Below, one piece after another: positions 34,001-45,388 of a DNA stretch of 64,000 nucleotides. The position numbers and the translations under genes were made by a program. The DNA is taken from the NCBI GenBank assembly GCA_037892935.1, contig JAYXKI010000005.1, positions 1,922,001-1,986,000 on the forward strand, in the 5' to 3' direction. Origin of the DNA: Phlebopus portentosus. Taxonomy: Eukaryota; Basidiomycota; Agaricomycetes; Boletales; Boletinellaceae. The notes beneath the pieces are model-generated. The model ran no database searches, had not been told where the DNA came from, and saw only the letters and a list, made by a program, of their open reading frames with translations. Numbering within the stretch: the first letter of the stretch is position 1; every line of letters starts with the position of its first letter.

Positions 34001-36946
34001 AGCGCCAGCAGCAGAACCATTCGCAAGCGCCCGCCCGCGTAAAAGCGGTGTAGCAGCCCTCGAGCCCGCTGCGCTTCCAAGACCCGAAATACCGTGCAGC
34101 CCAAGATGCGAAGAAGGAACGCCGCTGCGTTCGGCTGAGAAACTTTGCTGTCTGGATGCAGGTCGCCGACTCTGCGGGATGCTCGACAGCGCGTACCCCA
34201 CCGACGCGTTCGACAACCCGCGCTTGTGTCTCCACGCAGGGCTGCTCGACCCCGCAGCTGCAGCAGCCGCTTCCTGCTGCGCAAGTACCGCCGCGAGCGA
34301 CTGCGCGAGGAGCGCGGAAGACGGAGGGGACGTAGGTGACAAAGGTAGCGTAGGTGATAACGACTTGACGGCGCCTTCTTTCTCGACTTCCTTCTCCTTT
34401 GTCTCCTTGGGCGGGAAAGGGAAAGCAAGGCTCGATGGCGACTTTTGTCCCGCACTCGCAGTAACAGCGACGTTCGCCAGAGCGGGTGGGACGCCCACCG
34501 GCTCCTCGCTTGCCATCAACCGCGGTAGCTCCCTTGCCCACCGCCCAAACTCCCGCGCGCTCACCCGCCGTCCCGCAGAGTCCGCAGGATCATCTGACGG
34601 TAAGATACAGAACACGCGCTGGCACAGAAAAGACGCGACGGCGGGCACCATCCCTGCGAAGCGCTGCATGAAGAAGTGCTCGGGCGCAGCGAGGAAGGAG
34701 GAGAATGATGGACACACGCCCTGCGTCGTGTCCGTCCACGGGTTAATATGATACAACCTGCGATACATAGATTAGATTCATTTCTTGTTTTCATATGAGA
34801 GACAAACGTACATGTTAATCAATACGATCCCCAAGCTCCACACATCCGCCGCTCGGGGTGCGTAGGTAGGTGCACAGTTGTTTCTGCACTCATAGCTCAT
34901 ATACGGCGCACTCCCGCAGTCCATATCACTGCTCGCCGCATCGCGCGTGCTCAGCCCAAAGTCAGTGAGTTTGACGACGACGACTCGTCGTTCGCCGTCC
35001 TCCTCCCATCCATCCGTAACGATGAAGTTCTCAGGCTTGATATCCCGATGGTACACGCCGACGTCATGGCATACAGCTACAGCTTCGCACATCTAACAAA
35101 TTCACAGAAAAAAATAACGTCAGAATTCAGATATTGGCTACGATTGAGATTGAACAGTCTCTATACGCACCTGCGCGAACATACTTGCGATAAGCCTCAA
35201 CCGTCTCCTCCCAAGCAACTGCTTCTCATTCAGCGTCGAAAGTAGACTCGGCGTCGGCGGTGTCCTAGTCGTATTCATCGTCGCAACAGAATTTACCGAA
35301 AGAACACTCGTATTCGCTTTATGCCTCTTTTCCTCGCCTTCACTGTCGCTGCTCGTAGACCCAGAGCAGGACGAAGACGGCTCAGGTTCGTAATGATCCC
35401 GCGCCTGCTCGAGAAAGTAGTACAGATCCTCGCCTGGCACGAATTCCAGAACGAGTAGGAGGAAGCTGGGCGTCTCGAGTGCGCGGTGCAGAGTGACGAT
35501 GTTAGGGTGGATGGGTAGAGATTGGTGGATGTTCGCCTATGCACAATAGTTAATTAGAATCCACCTAAATAAACTCGAAGAACGCACCTCAACCAACTGC
35601 GCTTCAAGAGCCTCATCGTCCATACCAACTTTGCTGAGGACCTTAACAGCATACTCCTTCCCGTAGTAAACCTTGTTCGCTTCCGTATCACCGTCCTTCT
35701 TCCTACGCATCCCATCAAGCTCAAGCGGATCCGAGTCCAAGTCCAACTCCGAGGGGACGTCCCAAAGCTCCAATTCCTCAGAAAGCCGTCGGCCATCTCT
35801 AGGTCGCGATCGGTCAGCAATATTATCACCATCGTCGTCATCATCATCATCATTCAGGCCATCAAGCATACCAGGCGGAGGATGATGCAGCACCTCACGC
35901 ACGAGATACACGATCGCATAACTACCCGCGCCGAGTCGACGAACGACCTCCAGCTCAGTAGCCGGCTCCTCTTTATCCCTCCTTGCGTTCTCATTATCGC
36001 TGAACACAGGATGGAGGACCTCGCCCTGGAGGGTCAGTCCAGCACCGACACGATCGCCTGGCGAGAGCACGTCCTCGCGCAGCATCGAGCTCCTCCCGCT
36101 GCCCCGCGAAGCAGGCGACGAACCCTCCGACATCGAGTTCGGAGATTTGGGAGACTTGAGAGACTTGGGCGCGATGGAGTCAGCAACAGACGAGACTGAG
36201 AATTTCCGAGTATGCGGTGAGGGACGAACGCGATAGTCGAACACCAACTCGTCCTTGATAATACCGTTACCGTTGGCGCTGAGCTTGCGCGCGTGGTGGA
36301 CGAGAGGGGATCCGCCGTGACCGTGGTGCGGATGCGAGATGTTGATCATGGGCGAACGCAGCACGTGAGCCGTCGCAGGTGCCGCCGGTTGACCCGATAG
36401 CGATGACACGACACCGTGTGGCTGACTCGAGAAGTGCGACGCGGGCAGGGGAGGTAATGTCGGTGACGGAAGACCGCTGGATAATGGCGAGGGGGTCGCA
36501 CAGGCGGACGCTGCAGACGCACGGGGCATGGCGAGTCGCAGGAGTCCCTGCTGGGACGGTGCGGATACGGGAGAGGGCTCGGGCGAAGGGCTCGGTGCGG
36601 ATGTTGGAAGACTCTGCTGGGCAGACGCAGTCGCAACGCCGTTCGCTGTCATCGGACGGGCGGCAGCAAGAGCGCCGACGCTCGTCATAGCATGGGCAAC
36701 AGGCCGACACGCAAAACTGCCCACAGCAGCGGCAGCCGTCGCGGGTCTCGCCGCTGCCGCCGCCGCGTACGCCTGCGCTGCAGTCCGCGCGTCTGCTTTA
36801 CTCTTACTCGGAGTCGGCGGTGCGCTGAGTGCAGCTGTCGTCGTTCCTGCTGCCGGTGGCTTGCCCTTCTTCTTCTGCTGCTGATGCTGCTGATCTTGGT
36901 GCTTTGTTGTTGACGGGAAGCCGTGGCGACGGGCGGTGGAGAACAT
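31021..36946 (-). CDS. Very large Ser/Thr protein kinase, Ran1/Pat1-Ksp1 type
   Basis: Nutrient-response kinase family (fission yeast Ran1, budding yeast Ksp1/Sks1). About 1,750 residues in roughly six exons: a disordered Ala/Ser/Pro N-terminus, the kinase domain, then about 1,100 disordered residues. Kinase landmarks in order: Gly loop RRLGAGSYAIVYLVREV, catalytic Lys in KEYAVKVLSK, the C-helix EAQLVE, hinge LLLVLEFVPGEDLYYFLEQA, catalytic loop YHRDIKPENFIV, DFG in KLTDFGLSTRD, activation segment CGSAPYMSYE and RAADVWSLGIVLINM. Two inserts are unusual. One is about 75 residues with an eight-Asp run between the Gly loop and the Lys; the other is a Ser-rich insert of about 60 residues after the hinge. 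The tail is rich in Gln (coiled-coil-like QQQQEELTRQVMRMQEQLAA) and ends QINALAKMLSALRR. All catalytic residues are present, so the kinase should be active. Confidence 0.88.
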
Positions 36947-39466
36947 CGAGTGGGTTGCCGCAGTAGTGCAGGCTGCAGACGACAGGGAGTGTAATGCGAA
37001 CCACTATAGCCTGAATCCAGAATCGTCGTGTGTCTGTCCTTTTTCGTCTTCTGGTCTGAAATTGACGGATGGGAACAAAATGGCGATGGCACTTGCACGA
37101 GATGCCGCCGTCGACACGTCTTTGCGCACGATTAGGAGGAAAGTAGTAAGGACGCAAGAGTAAGAGACGAATGAAAATGACCCGTCTGAGGATATGTAAA
37201 ATTACGGGGGGAAAAGGGAATATAGGACGTGGCGGAGTAAAGAGGAAGAGAAGGAGAGTAGGCAGATTGGAAATACGTTGTCGGTGACGGAGTAATAGGA
37301 TGCCGTTGAGAGACGACAGACCAGTGCTCGACGTCGAAGTTGAGAGAAGCTGCCTGAGATGAAGGGGAAAGAGAGGGGAGGGATGAGAGAGACGGGGATG
37401 AGGATGGATGAGGACGAGGGATGACGAGGGAAAGAGAGGGTGTGGAATTGATTTGGTAAGATGATTCTATCACTGCACTTCACTGAACTTCACTTCAGCA
37501 CATGGCTCATCCGCGACCCTTCATTTCTCATATTCAGCGAGTCTACACTTTATTCCAGGATTATTTACTCTGTTCTGTTCTGCTGTTTTCTACGTATGCT
37601 ACGTATAACGTACCCATAAAACACTGATAAAATACTCGCCAAATAATCCTCGAGTTGAGAAGGGAAATCGAAGTCGCGGGAGACCATATGCACCCGTGTG
37701 GTGTCTTATCCGTATATGGAAGGTATCCATGCGCACAATACCAGTCACGAGCGAGCATCCCTACGACGTTCAACACCAAGTCTACTACACTCGTCGTCGT
37801 CCCCCATTAGTACACACAATACCCTCGACTATTATTGTCCATCCAACACGTTGTGTTGTTGTCCTTGTTCCCCTCCACGCGTCCATCGGAAGCGCATACT
37901 GTACGAAGTGAAGACACCGTCGAGCATCAGATTCACCATATGCTCTGCCATTCCACGCCGCATCCACATGCTCTTCTTGCTGCACGTGCTGCCTGGATAT
38001 CCGCAGCACATGTGTTGATTAATGTACCCTCGCAGTCGCAGTCGCAGTCGCAGCCGCACCGCGCGTTCCAGGCCTCCTTTACCTTCACAGCATTAGCATT
38101 TGTCCCGACTGCCCGACTGAACTGACTGACGTGGCCTATTCCACTCTCTTCTACGTCATTCTCAACTCTCCTAATCTGATCTCACCCAACGACATCAAAA
38201 AAAAAAGAGAGAAAGAACTTCAAAAGAATCTGATTTACTTTCGATTTGATTTGATTTACTTTCGATTTTGATTTTGATTTTGATACTCCTTGCCACCAGC
38301 TCGACTCCGAGTCGGCCCTCCTACTACTCCTCTCAGCCAGTCTAGCCAGGTCTCGCTCTCGGATCCCGCTCCGAGGGCCACCCATCGCGCTAACGCTATC
38401 TCCAATGTCAATCACTGCGCCCAGTCGGGCGAGCCCGAATCGAGGGCCTCGCATCAAATGATCCTCTATTTATTTATTCTCTGTGCTTTATCTACAAATC
38501 GTAGTAGAGTACTGTCTCTCCAGCTTTCTGTCCTTCTCAGTGTATTCGTAACTCCACTAGTACTAGCACTGTCTACATACATACATACAATAAATCCGAC
38601 CTAGGTAGAAATTCGCATCAATATCATGTAATGTATCCTTACTTACTATATATCATATCATATGTTGAGAGAGTTATCCGCATGGAGCAACTTCAACTTG
38701 ACGTAGTACTAGTAACTTACCCTTCCGTACCGAGCCTGAGTGAGGGGGGGGGGGGGAATCCAAGCTAAAAAGGTGGTGAGACTTTGGGATCATTAATATT
38801 GGATGGTCCGGGGACTAGAAAGAAGGACCCACGTTGCCCTTCTTCTGTTGCCTTGCGGGGATGCATTGTATATACGTACAGTGAGCTCCCATGCCGACGA
38901 AAACAAGCTAAGGCGCATGTCGATGAATCATCACGCCTTGGAACAACAGACGCATACAATATATCTACATGTATGTCAATATTAATCTCAACTGGAAAAG
39001 TCTGTCTCCAGATGGTTTTTATATACTGTATATGATATGACTTCTAAGCTGGAGCTGAGGAGCGTATACATATATCAAGTACAAGATAACTTATTAAAAT
39101 CGAAATTGAAAGGATGAAGGCTCGCGGGTTTATCGAATCCGAATCGAATCGCGTGTACAAAATCAAATGGGCTCAGCACTAGTCCGACGTTCATCGTGAT
39201 TATTTGTATCTCATCGGCCACTCGAATCCACGCATAGTACACCGGTAGACGAATGAAAGGATTTGATAACCCTCTTCACCGCTGGGAGGGAAGTTCGCTG
39301 TATATGTAGTTGCCTACTACTACATAGTAGCACTACACTTCCTTACTTACTTACGCCGAGACTATCGACGTCGACGCACAAACGAACTCACACGAATCGT
39401 TGCAAGCCTAGCGCAGTATATGATAGGATAGGATAGGATAGTATAGTATAGTATAGTATAGTATAA
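36947..39466. other. Intergenic: kinase promoter and cyclin 3' flank
   Basis: About 2.5 kb. The part next to the kinase (37150-37480) is purine-rich on the plus strand, as in long fungal 5' UTRs. Around 38230-38280 there is a short AATC/AAAATC-rich tract. A G run of about 12 occurs near 38746-38757. No supportable gene was found; frames around 37700-38130 look random. Confidence 0.45.
39421..39466. repeat. Pentanucleotide microsatellite (GATAG)n then (TATAG)n
   Basis: Three to four GATAG units run directly into about five TATAG units. It lies a few bases beyond the possible extended stop of the cyclin gene (39467). Confidence 0.8.
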
Positions 39467-39543
39467 TCAGCCAACGCCCTGGCCTTCATAGTCTATTCTC
39501 AAGCGCGTACGGGGACGCATGGAGTCAACATCAATATCTACAT

Positions 39544-41232
39544 CTACAAGCGTATCGCCAACCTTCCTGCCCGTAAAGCTATTATCATTAGTATACGCAG
39601 CACCAGGAGCCCCTCCCCTTCATTCTCATTCTCATTCTCAGTAACGTTACGAAACGAGACCTGGGAGGACGGCGACCGCTGATGGGAGGTTTGGTCTGGG
39701 CTGGGATTTTTGTTTGAGATACGTGCATGTGCGTGGGCATAGGTGTAGGCATAGGTATTTGCATATCCGGAGGCGTACGCGTGCTCGACGCTCCGTTTGT
39801 TCGGGCTGCGCGTCCCTCTGGTCCGTGCGTGCGCGGACAGGGGAGCAGGCGACGCTGTTGGAGGAGAGGTCGATGGTGGTGGTGGTGGTGGTGGTGGTGG
39901 TGATAATTCAGACGAGGTCAGAGCTGAAGAAGATGGAGATAACGTTGATTGATTCATGGGTTTATGCAGATGAAGATGAGAATAAGGATGAGAATGGGGA
40001 CGAGGACTGGACGGGAAAGAACGAGGGAGAGATCCGTTCCGCTCGGAAGCAGGAGCGAGAGGTCCGCTGGTGGATTGAGGAAGAGAAGAAGCGCCTGCAT
40101 TTGTTATACTTGTGTTCATACTCGTGGCCGTAGCGACCGGAGCCGAAGAACATGTTCTCGCCGTTGCAGACGAAGAAGACGCCTGCCGAAGCGCCTCAAA
40201 CGCCATATTCTGCTCGAGCGTTGGGCCCGTGCACGGCTTCGGCGAAAGCGTGGCGCGGTCAATCAGCACAGTGGACGGTTCGATCGCCTGCGGCTCGGCG
40301 GACAGGCGTCCGCCTATAACACCGTTCGGAGCGTTCAGAATCCCATTAGCAACCGTCGCCTGTGCCTGCATTTGTTTTTCTTCCTCCAGAGTCGCTGATA
40401 CGAACGTTGGCGATGGAGAGGCTGATAGAAGGCTATCCATGTCGCTGTCGACGTCCGTGAGCGCCGGCGAAGTCGTCTCAGCAGCGAGAGTATATGCACC
40501 CGAACTATGTGTCCGAATGAGGTTGACATAGTACGCGTCAAGCACTTCTCTCGTACTCTAAAAATGACAAGAATACATAAATTCAATTAACACAAGTTCA
40601 TATCTCATTCTCTTGGCGAGAAAACGAAACAAAATAGATTAATCAATACTCACGGTAAGTCTCCAATCAATAGCGTTCAGGAGCTCCTTCTCGAGGACAT
40701 TAAGCTCTCCAATGCGTATGCCGCCTACTTTCGCGTAATGCGCGTTGGTGCAAAAGGCATCGCACAGGGCTTTGCTGGCGACGACCACGGCGGTGATGAT
40801 GAAGCGGTGGCACGTTAGAGAGGAGAGCGTGAAGTGCGGGAGGCGAGCGCAGATCTGGTCGATGTAGTGCAGAGTTATGAGAAGACAGGTCCTCTATGTC
40901 GTGGTTAGTACATGAAGAGTTGGTAGACAGAAGTATACGAAAGATAAACCGACCACGTACCTCGACATTAGCATACTTTACAATACGTCGTAAATAATCG
41001 AGAACACTGATCGTAGGCGGGGTTCGTGAATGAAAGCGAGTTAACGCTTCCCTGTCCAAGGCCCGTCTCAGTCAAATACACTGGAACAAAAGGGATAGCA
41101 CATACGGAGAAAGGGGATCTTATCATTATGCTCAATGAGGCGATCGAGCATATCGGCTATGAGGACGACAAGATGGTCGATGTCGGCATGCTCGAACGCT
41201 CTCGGCAGTTCGATCTTGCCCGGCGATTCCAT
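39544..41232 (-). CDS. Pho80/Pcl-type cyclin with long disordered C-terminus
   Basis: Regulatory partner of a Pho85-type CDK. Exons: 41232-41102, 41051-40961, 40893-40654 and 40557-39544, closing in phase (491 aa). The cyclin box is well conserved: FEHADIDHLVVLIADMLDRL, ISVLDYLRRIVKYANVE, TCLLITLHYIDQICARLPHF, KALCDAFCTNAHYAKVGGIR, ELNVLEKELLNAIDWRLT and REVLDAYYVNLIRTH. The C-terminal 300 residues are Ser/Pro-rich with a Pro9 run and Tyr/Ala/His repeats. The annotated stop at 39544 follows a hydrophobic stretch that looks out of frame. The adjacent frame stays open to 39467 with SFTGRKVGDTLVDVDIDVD, then MRPRTRLRIDYEG, which looks more like protein (see findings). Divergent from RPL12. Confidence 0.88.
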
Positions 41233-41536
41233 GCACCCATTGCACTCGCAGAGCTATTCCTCACGACAACAAGCAGGATTTCAAGTTCAAGTACTACTCG
41301 CCTGTGTTGTCGTGGTCATGTACACATTCACACACTGCTTGAGCTCCACGTTTTGCCCAATGCAGAAGGCGTGCCATGCACGTGTCGGGGATTATTCAGC
41401 ACTCGGGAATACCCGAGAATTAGAGAACGTGTGAGTGTCTGCTGTATAGTTTACTGGATGGGGGATTAGAGGAGGCGGCTTGGAATTATTGGAGGACGAC
41501 GCGAATTTGTAGCTTCACGGTCCTCTCTCCTTCAAA
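41233..41536. promoter_or_regulatory. Shared divergent promoter of the cyclin and RPL12
   Basis: Only 304 bases separate the two start codons, so both promoters must lie here. A 6-bp inverted repeat CTCGGG-N4-CCCGAG at 41402-41417 is the most obvious candidate protein-binding site. No canonical TATA box is convincing. Confidence 0.5.
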
Positions 41537-42153
41537 ATGGCACCTAAATTCGTGAGTAACTGCTATCCGTTTGTATGGAAGCTATGAAGCCGATTGAATA
41601 CTGTGTAGGACCCGAATGAAGTGAAAGTCATCTACCTCCGTGCAACGGGTGGTGAAGTCGGTGCCTCGTCTGCGCTCGCTCCTAAAATCGGTCCTCTGGG
41701 TCTGGTACGTGCTTACTCTCTCCTCCTTTATAACCTGCTCTGAATGCTTGTTTCTTCCACTTGCAGTCGCCAAAGAAGGTCGGAGAAGATATCGCAAAGG
41801 CCACCGGCGCCTGGAAAGGTCTTCGAGTAACCGTCCAACTGACGATCCAAAACCGTCAAGCGCAAGTCTCCGTCGTCCCCTCCGCCTCGTCTCTCGTCAT
41901 CCGAGCTCTCAAGGAGCCCCCTCGCGACCGAAAGAAGGAAAAGAACATCAAACACACTGGGAACATCCCCTTCGACGAAATTGTCGAAATCGCTCGTACG
42001 ATGCGCTCGAAATCGCTTGCGAAAGAGCTGAGTGGGACTGTGAAGGAGATCTTGGGCACCGCGCAATCGGTTGGATGCACGGTCAACGGCCAGCCGCCCC
42101 ATGATGTTATCGATCAGATTGATAGTGGGGAGGTTGAGGTGCCGGACGAGTAG
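41537..42153 (+). CDS. RPL12: 60S ribosomal protein L12 (uL11)
   Basis: Component of the ribosomal stalk base that contacts rRNA at the GTPase centre. Three exons: 41537-41551 (15 nt), 41609-41704 and 41767-42153, total 498 nt and 165 aa, the normal eukaryotic length. The protein begins [20 protein letters not shown] and has [20 protein letters not shown], the rRNA-binding C-terminal domain with [20 protein letters not shown], and the conserved [15 protein letters not shown]. The tiny first exon split right after five codons is common for fungal ribosomal protein genes. The introns are 57 and 62 nt, too short for snoRNAs. Confidence 0.97.
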
Positions 42154-45100
42154 ATGCGGGTTGTTAAATTCTTTGTATGACTTTGCATTTTTCTTCAATC
42201 TTTTACTCGTCACCTCTGTACACCACTGCTGATCCCTTTGTGTGGATGACCTGCTCGGACTACGTGGTCCCAAGCATCTTCAGTAAGGCTGGGTTGATGG
42301 ACATCATGTGCGGATTCACGCGGGATCGCTACTTGGTCTGTATCTTCATCAAACTGTCCAGCCAACTCTACTTTCTACCAGAGCTCGAACTCATTCCCTG
42401 TACTTATCTGGTAAAACTGCTTCTGAGTTGAATCAGTTGATCAGCTACTATCTTTGCACCTCCATCTGAAAGCGGCCCTCTGATGAACTTACAACCAAGA
42501 AAGGGAAAGGGGAAGGAACCTCATATATTCTCTTCCCGGCTCTTCTTCGTTGCTGCGGCTTCTTGCCTCGAGACGGGGACCTAGAAAAGAAGCCGTTATA
42601 TAGATAGTCGATGAGTTTAAGCTTTCAGTACACACTCTGCTTTTTGCTTCCGACAGTCTAGATTTGATCCGTCAACATCAATACCATGTTAGTATTTGGC
42701 CTGTCCTCATCTTACCCGATCGCGTCAAAATGGGAATGACACCTCATTGAAGACGGAATAATCTCATTCCCTACACAATTTGTTCACCAGGTACGTGTGG
42801 AAACTCTTGCTTCACGTGAATATTGAGTGTTCTGTTCGGGATGCTTTCATGAGCTGAGGCTCCTCGTCGTCAATATGTGCCGGGTTATTTCACAACTCTA
42901 ATGCGCATATCGGATTCCGTGTAGGTCAAACGACTCGTTGCTAAGGGTGCGTCTTTAGATCGGTCTTACCACATCGGAGAAAGAGGAGGCGAAAGAAGTA
43001 GACTTGTCTCGACCGTCTCCTCATTCACACCCTTTATCTTGTTGCAAGCATAACACGGATATCTGTAAGTGCCATAACAGGCACTATCGTGAAAGGACAG
43101 GGAAGATTTAACAACCTCATCCCCAAATACCTGACTTTCGCCCGGCGAGTAATTAATGTTCCATTCTGGACGCTTTCACGGGCTCGTCACCTCTGGTCTT
43201 AGCCAGAATACTATACAAACAGGAGTCGGTGTAATCTCGCATTCCACGCTGTGAAGAAGAAGCAAACGGAGTAGCACATAGTCCGTTTCCATTTTTGCAC
43301 CCCGTTTTGCGTTATGCTAATTCGAAGCACTACACGCACCATTCCACCGTCTCTAAGTGCCACAACGGGGACCTGGCGATCCAATATGTATACTCAGTAC
43401 CGTTGTGCTCCCGGTACCGGTATCTGATATCGTCTAGACAAACACGATGATATTAACAGCCGCATTGCACTCATCATGAAGCCCAATCATTCCTTCTCCC
43501 GGAACGCGGCTATACTCGTCCTGACACGTGTACTGTACAGCTGGTAGCCAACAATGGAAGCTGGAAGAATGAACATGTGCTCAGGAATATGAGGGCGAGG
43601 CGATATAATGGGGTGTACTGGGAATACGAGGACACGATCAATTCAGTCGGTGAGACGATGACGTGCCTACAGACAAGTTTGCGACGTACTAGGAAGTACT
43701 AGGGCTGTGAGCTCGTATATACACACAGCGAGATTCGAATGGCAGATTAGATTGAAAGTGGGAGTTCCATTCTAATGATCTGTTTGCTTCTTATCTTGAT
43801 CCTTACTTTGTTTGACCGGAGGGTACGGAACTGGTACCAGAGGGTACTGAGTATTTATGTCGGAGATCCAAGTCGGATTACCGCCGATGTCTGGACTAGG
43901 TCCGTATGTTTTTTTATGAAGAAGGAAACAATTCAAGAATCCTACGCATTGATCAGAATTGGATGTGAAATGATGCGCTTTACCTGGACAATACGGGAAC
44001 TTCAAGTCTCGTTTTCCCCGATCCGACTGGAACAATGCAGAAAGGTTTAATCATGCATGAAATAGACGATGGCGAGTAAACAGTAAAGGCACGTCTTGTG
44101 CTGGTGCAGACGTCTCGGGATTGTGACAAGTACTGTAAGCCAACGACACGCAATACCCGGCATTGTGTCTATCCCTCGATGAATGAATCCTCTTCATGAC
44201 TGCAGATCGAAATGGTTGATGATGGATCCCGAATATATCCTGCAAGAACCAGAGTGTGGGCACATCGGCTCTCGGGACAAGAGCTTGAAACCAATATGTC
44301 AGCTGTTGACAGTAAGCCGCGGAAGAATCGAGAAAGGAGTCTCCCGCTTGTTTATCATGTTGAACAACACGCATCCAAACTCACCCCTTTCCGTCAAGGT
44401 CTGTGGATGTCTTGAATCAGTGAACCAACGTGAAGACAGAAGGCCACTCACTTTGTGCATTTGCAAAAGTGCTGTATTCCGTTCTGCTAGAGGCTAGACA
44501 TTTGTGTTCGAACGTTCCGCAACCGTGACAGAGAACCTGCAGGCTTGGTTCCCCTGTTACTCTAAGTAAAAATTGAACACTCGTCCAGCTGTGCTGCCAC
44601 AGGCTGAGAACTGCGATGGCCCACACGGAGGGGGTCGGTCCTCCAGATTGTCTTCGGAGTGGTGTGTCGAACAGTTGACTGGCAGTCTCTAGACCCGCAG
44701 CCAGGTAAGCCAGGTACGATAGAGTCGTGTCTTCCTTCCCTCGCCACTACAGGCTTGGAGTATCAGAAGCAGTCACGCTAAGAGCTCCTGAGCAGGGAGC
44801 GTAACCCGAGGATAGGTTGGAGTTTCCCGAGTGTTGCCAGACGCAGAACCAGTAGTTATTTGAACAGACAAGGAGGTGAACAAGTAGCATGTTCATGCTG
44901 GCTCTTGATCTAAAGCAGTCAAGATCTCATGTGAATGAAACTCAGAGGAGTGCTCAGAGGAGTGCTTACCATTGAACTACAACTTGTACAGTACAAGGAA
45001 ATACTCCATTGCACCAGCACGTGTTACATGTAGGCAAAGTAGAATTATCTCTGAACTTGCCGATAGAGATAGAGATATTACCTTATCTCCATTAAAAACC

Positions 45101-45388
45101 TACCCTTTGCCACTGGTCACTTCAACGTGCATGGAGGGTCTTGATGAAACGTATGAAGGTGATTGCCAAATGAAGCAAGTAGAGCAAATATGGTAATCAG
45201 ATCATGATTTGCACTGCACTGTCTTGTTGTCTTGAACTCGAAGTGACCTCCTCCAGTCCAGAACGTTCTCAGCTGTTCATGCTGTGCAACGGTCCTTTTA
45301 TAGCCGATGCCCGAGTCACGCGCTACTGCTCTTGCATCATCAATTTCGCTCTTTCCTCCTGACTACATCCTCGACAAACTTGAAGACG
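42154..45388. other. Long intergenic region with an old duplication
   Basis: About 3.2 kb. No protein gene is convincing. A minus-strand pair of frames (44374-44051 and 44035-43772) ends in a proline-rich stretch (YGPSPDIGGNPTWISDI) that could be a gene remnant, but I recognise no family. The 42.8-43.4 kb part contains two similar blocks, listed separately. The last few hundred bases are the promoter of the TMBIM gene. Confidence 0.4.
42826..43385. repeat. Diverged tandem duplication (two blocks of about 300 bp)
   Basis: Two ordered matches. GATGCTTTCATGAGCT at about 42840 resembles GACGCTTTCACGGGCT at about 43169. TAAGTGCCATAACAGG at 43066 resembles TAAGTGCCACAACGGG at 43354. Offsets of about 329 and 288 bases fit an ancient tandem duplication with indels. 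The function is unknown and the similarity is modest. Confidence 0.45.

Noticed and set aside
31586..34751. Many long frames on the plus strand opposite the kinase (up to 190 codons)
   Set aside because: Shadows of a GC-rich, biased coding exon; residues are Arg/Pro/Ser-rich and track the codon bias of the real minus-strand gene.
38746..38757. Run of about 12 G
   Set aside because: Simple homopolymer in an intergenic region; not flanked by the further G runs needed for a convincing quadruplex array, and its length may be unreliable.
41552..41766. snoRNA in the RPL12 introns
   Set aside because: Both introns are about 60 nt, too short to hold a C/D snoRNA, and no C or D boxes are seen.
43772..44374. 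Minus-strand frames with a proline-rich end that looked like a C-terminus
   Set aside because: No recognised family, no continuous exon chain and no start; kept only as a remark in the intergenic entry.
44500..44530. GTGTTCGAACGTTCC, which resembles a tRNA B box
   Set aside because: No matching acceptor, D or anticodon arms around it on either strand.
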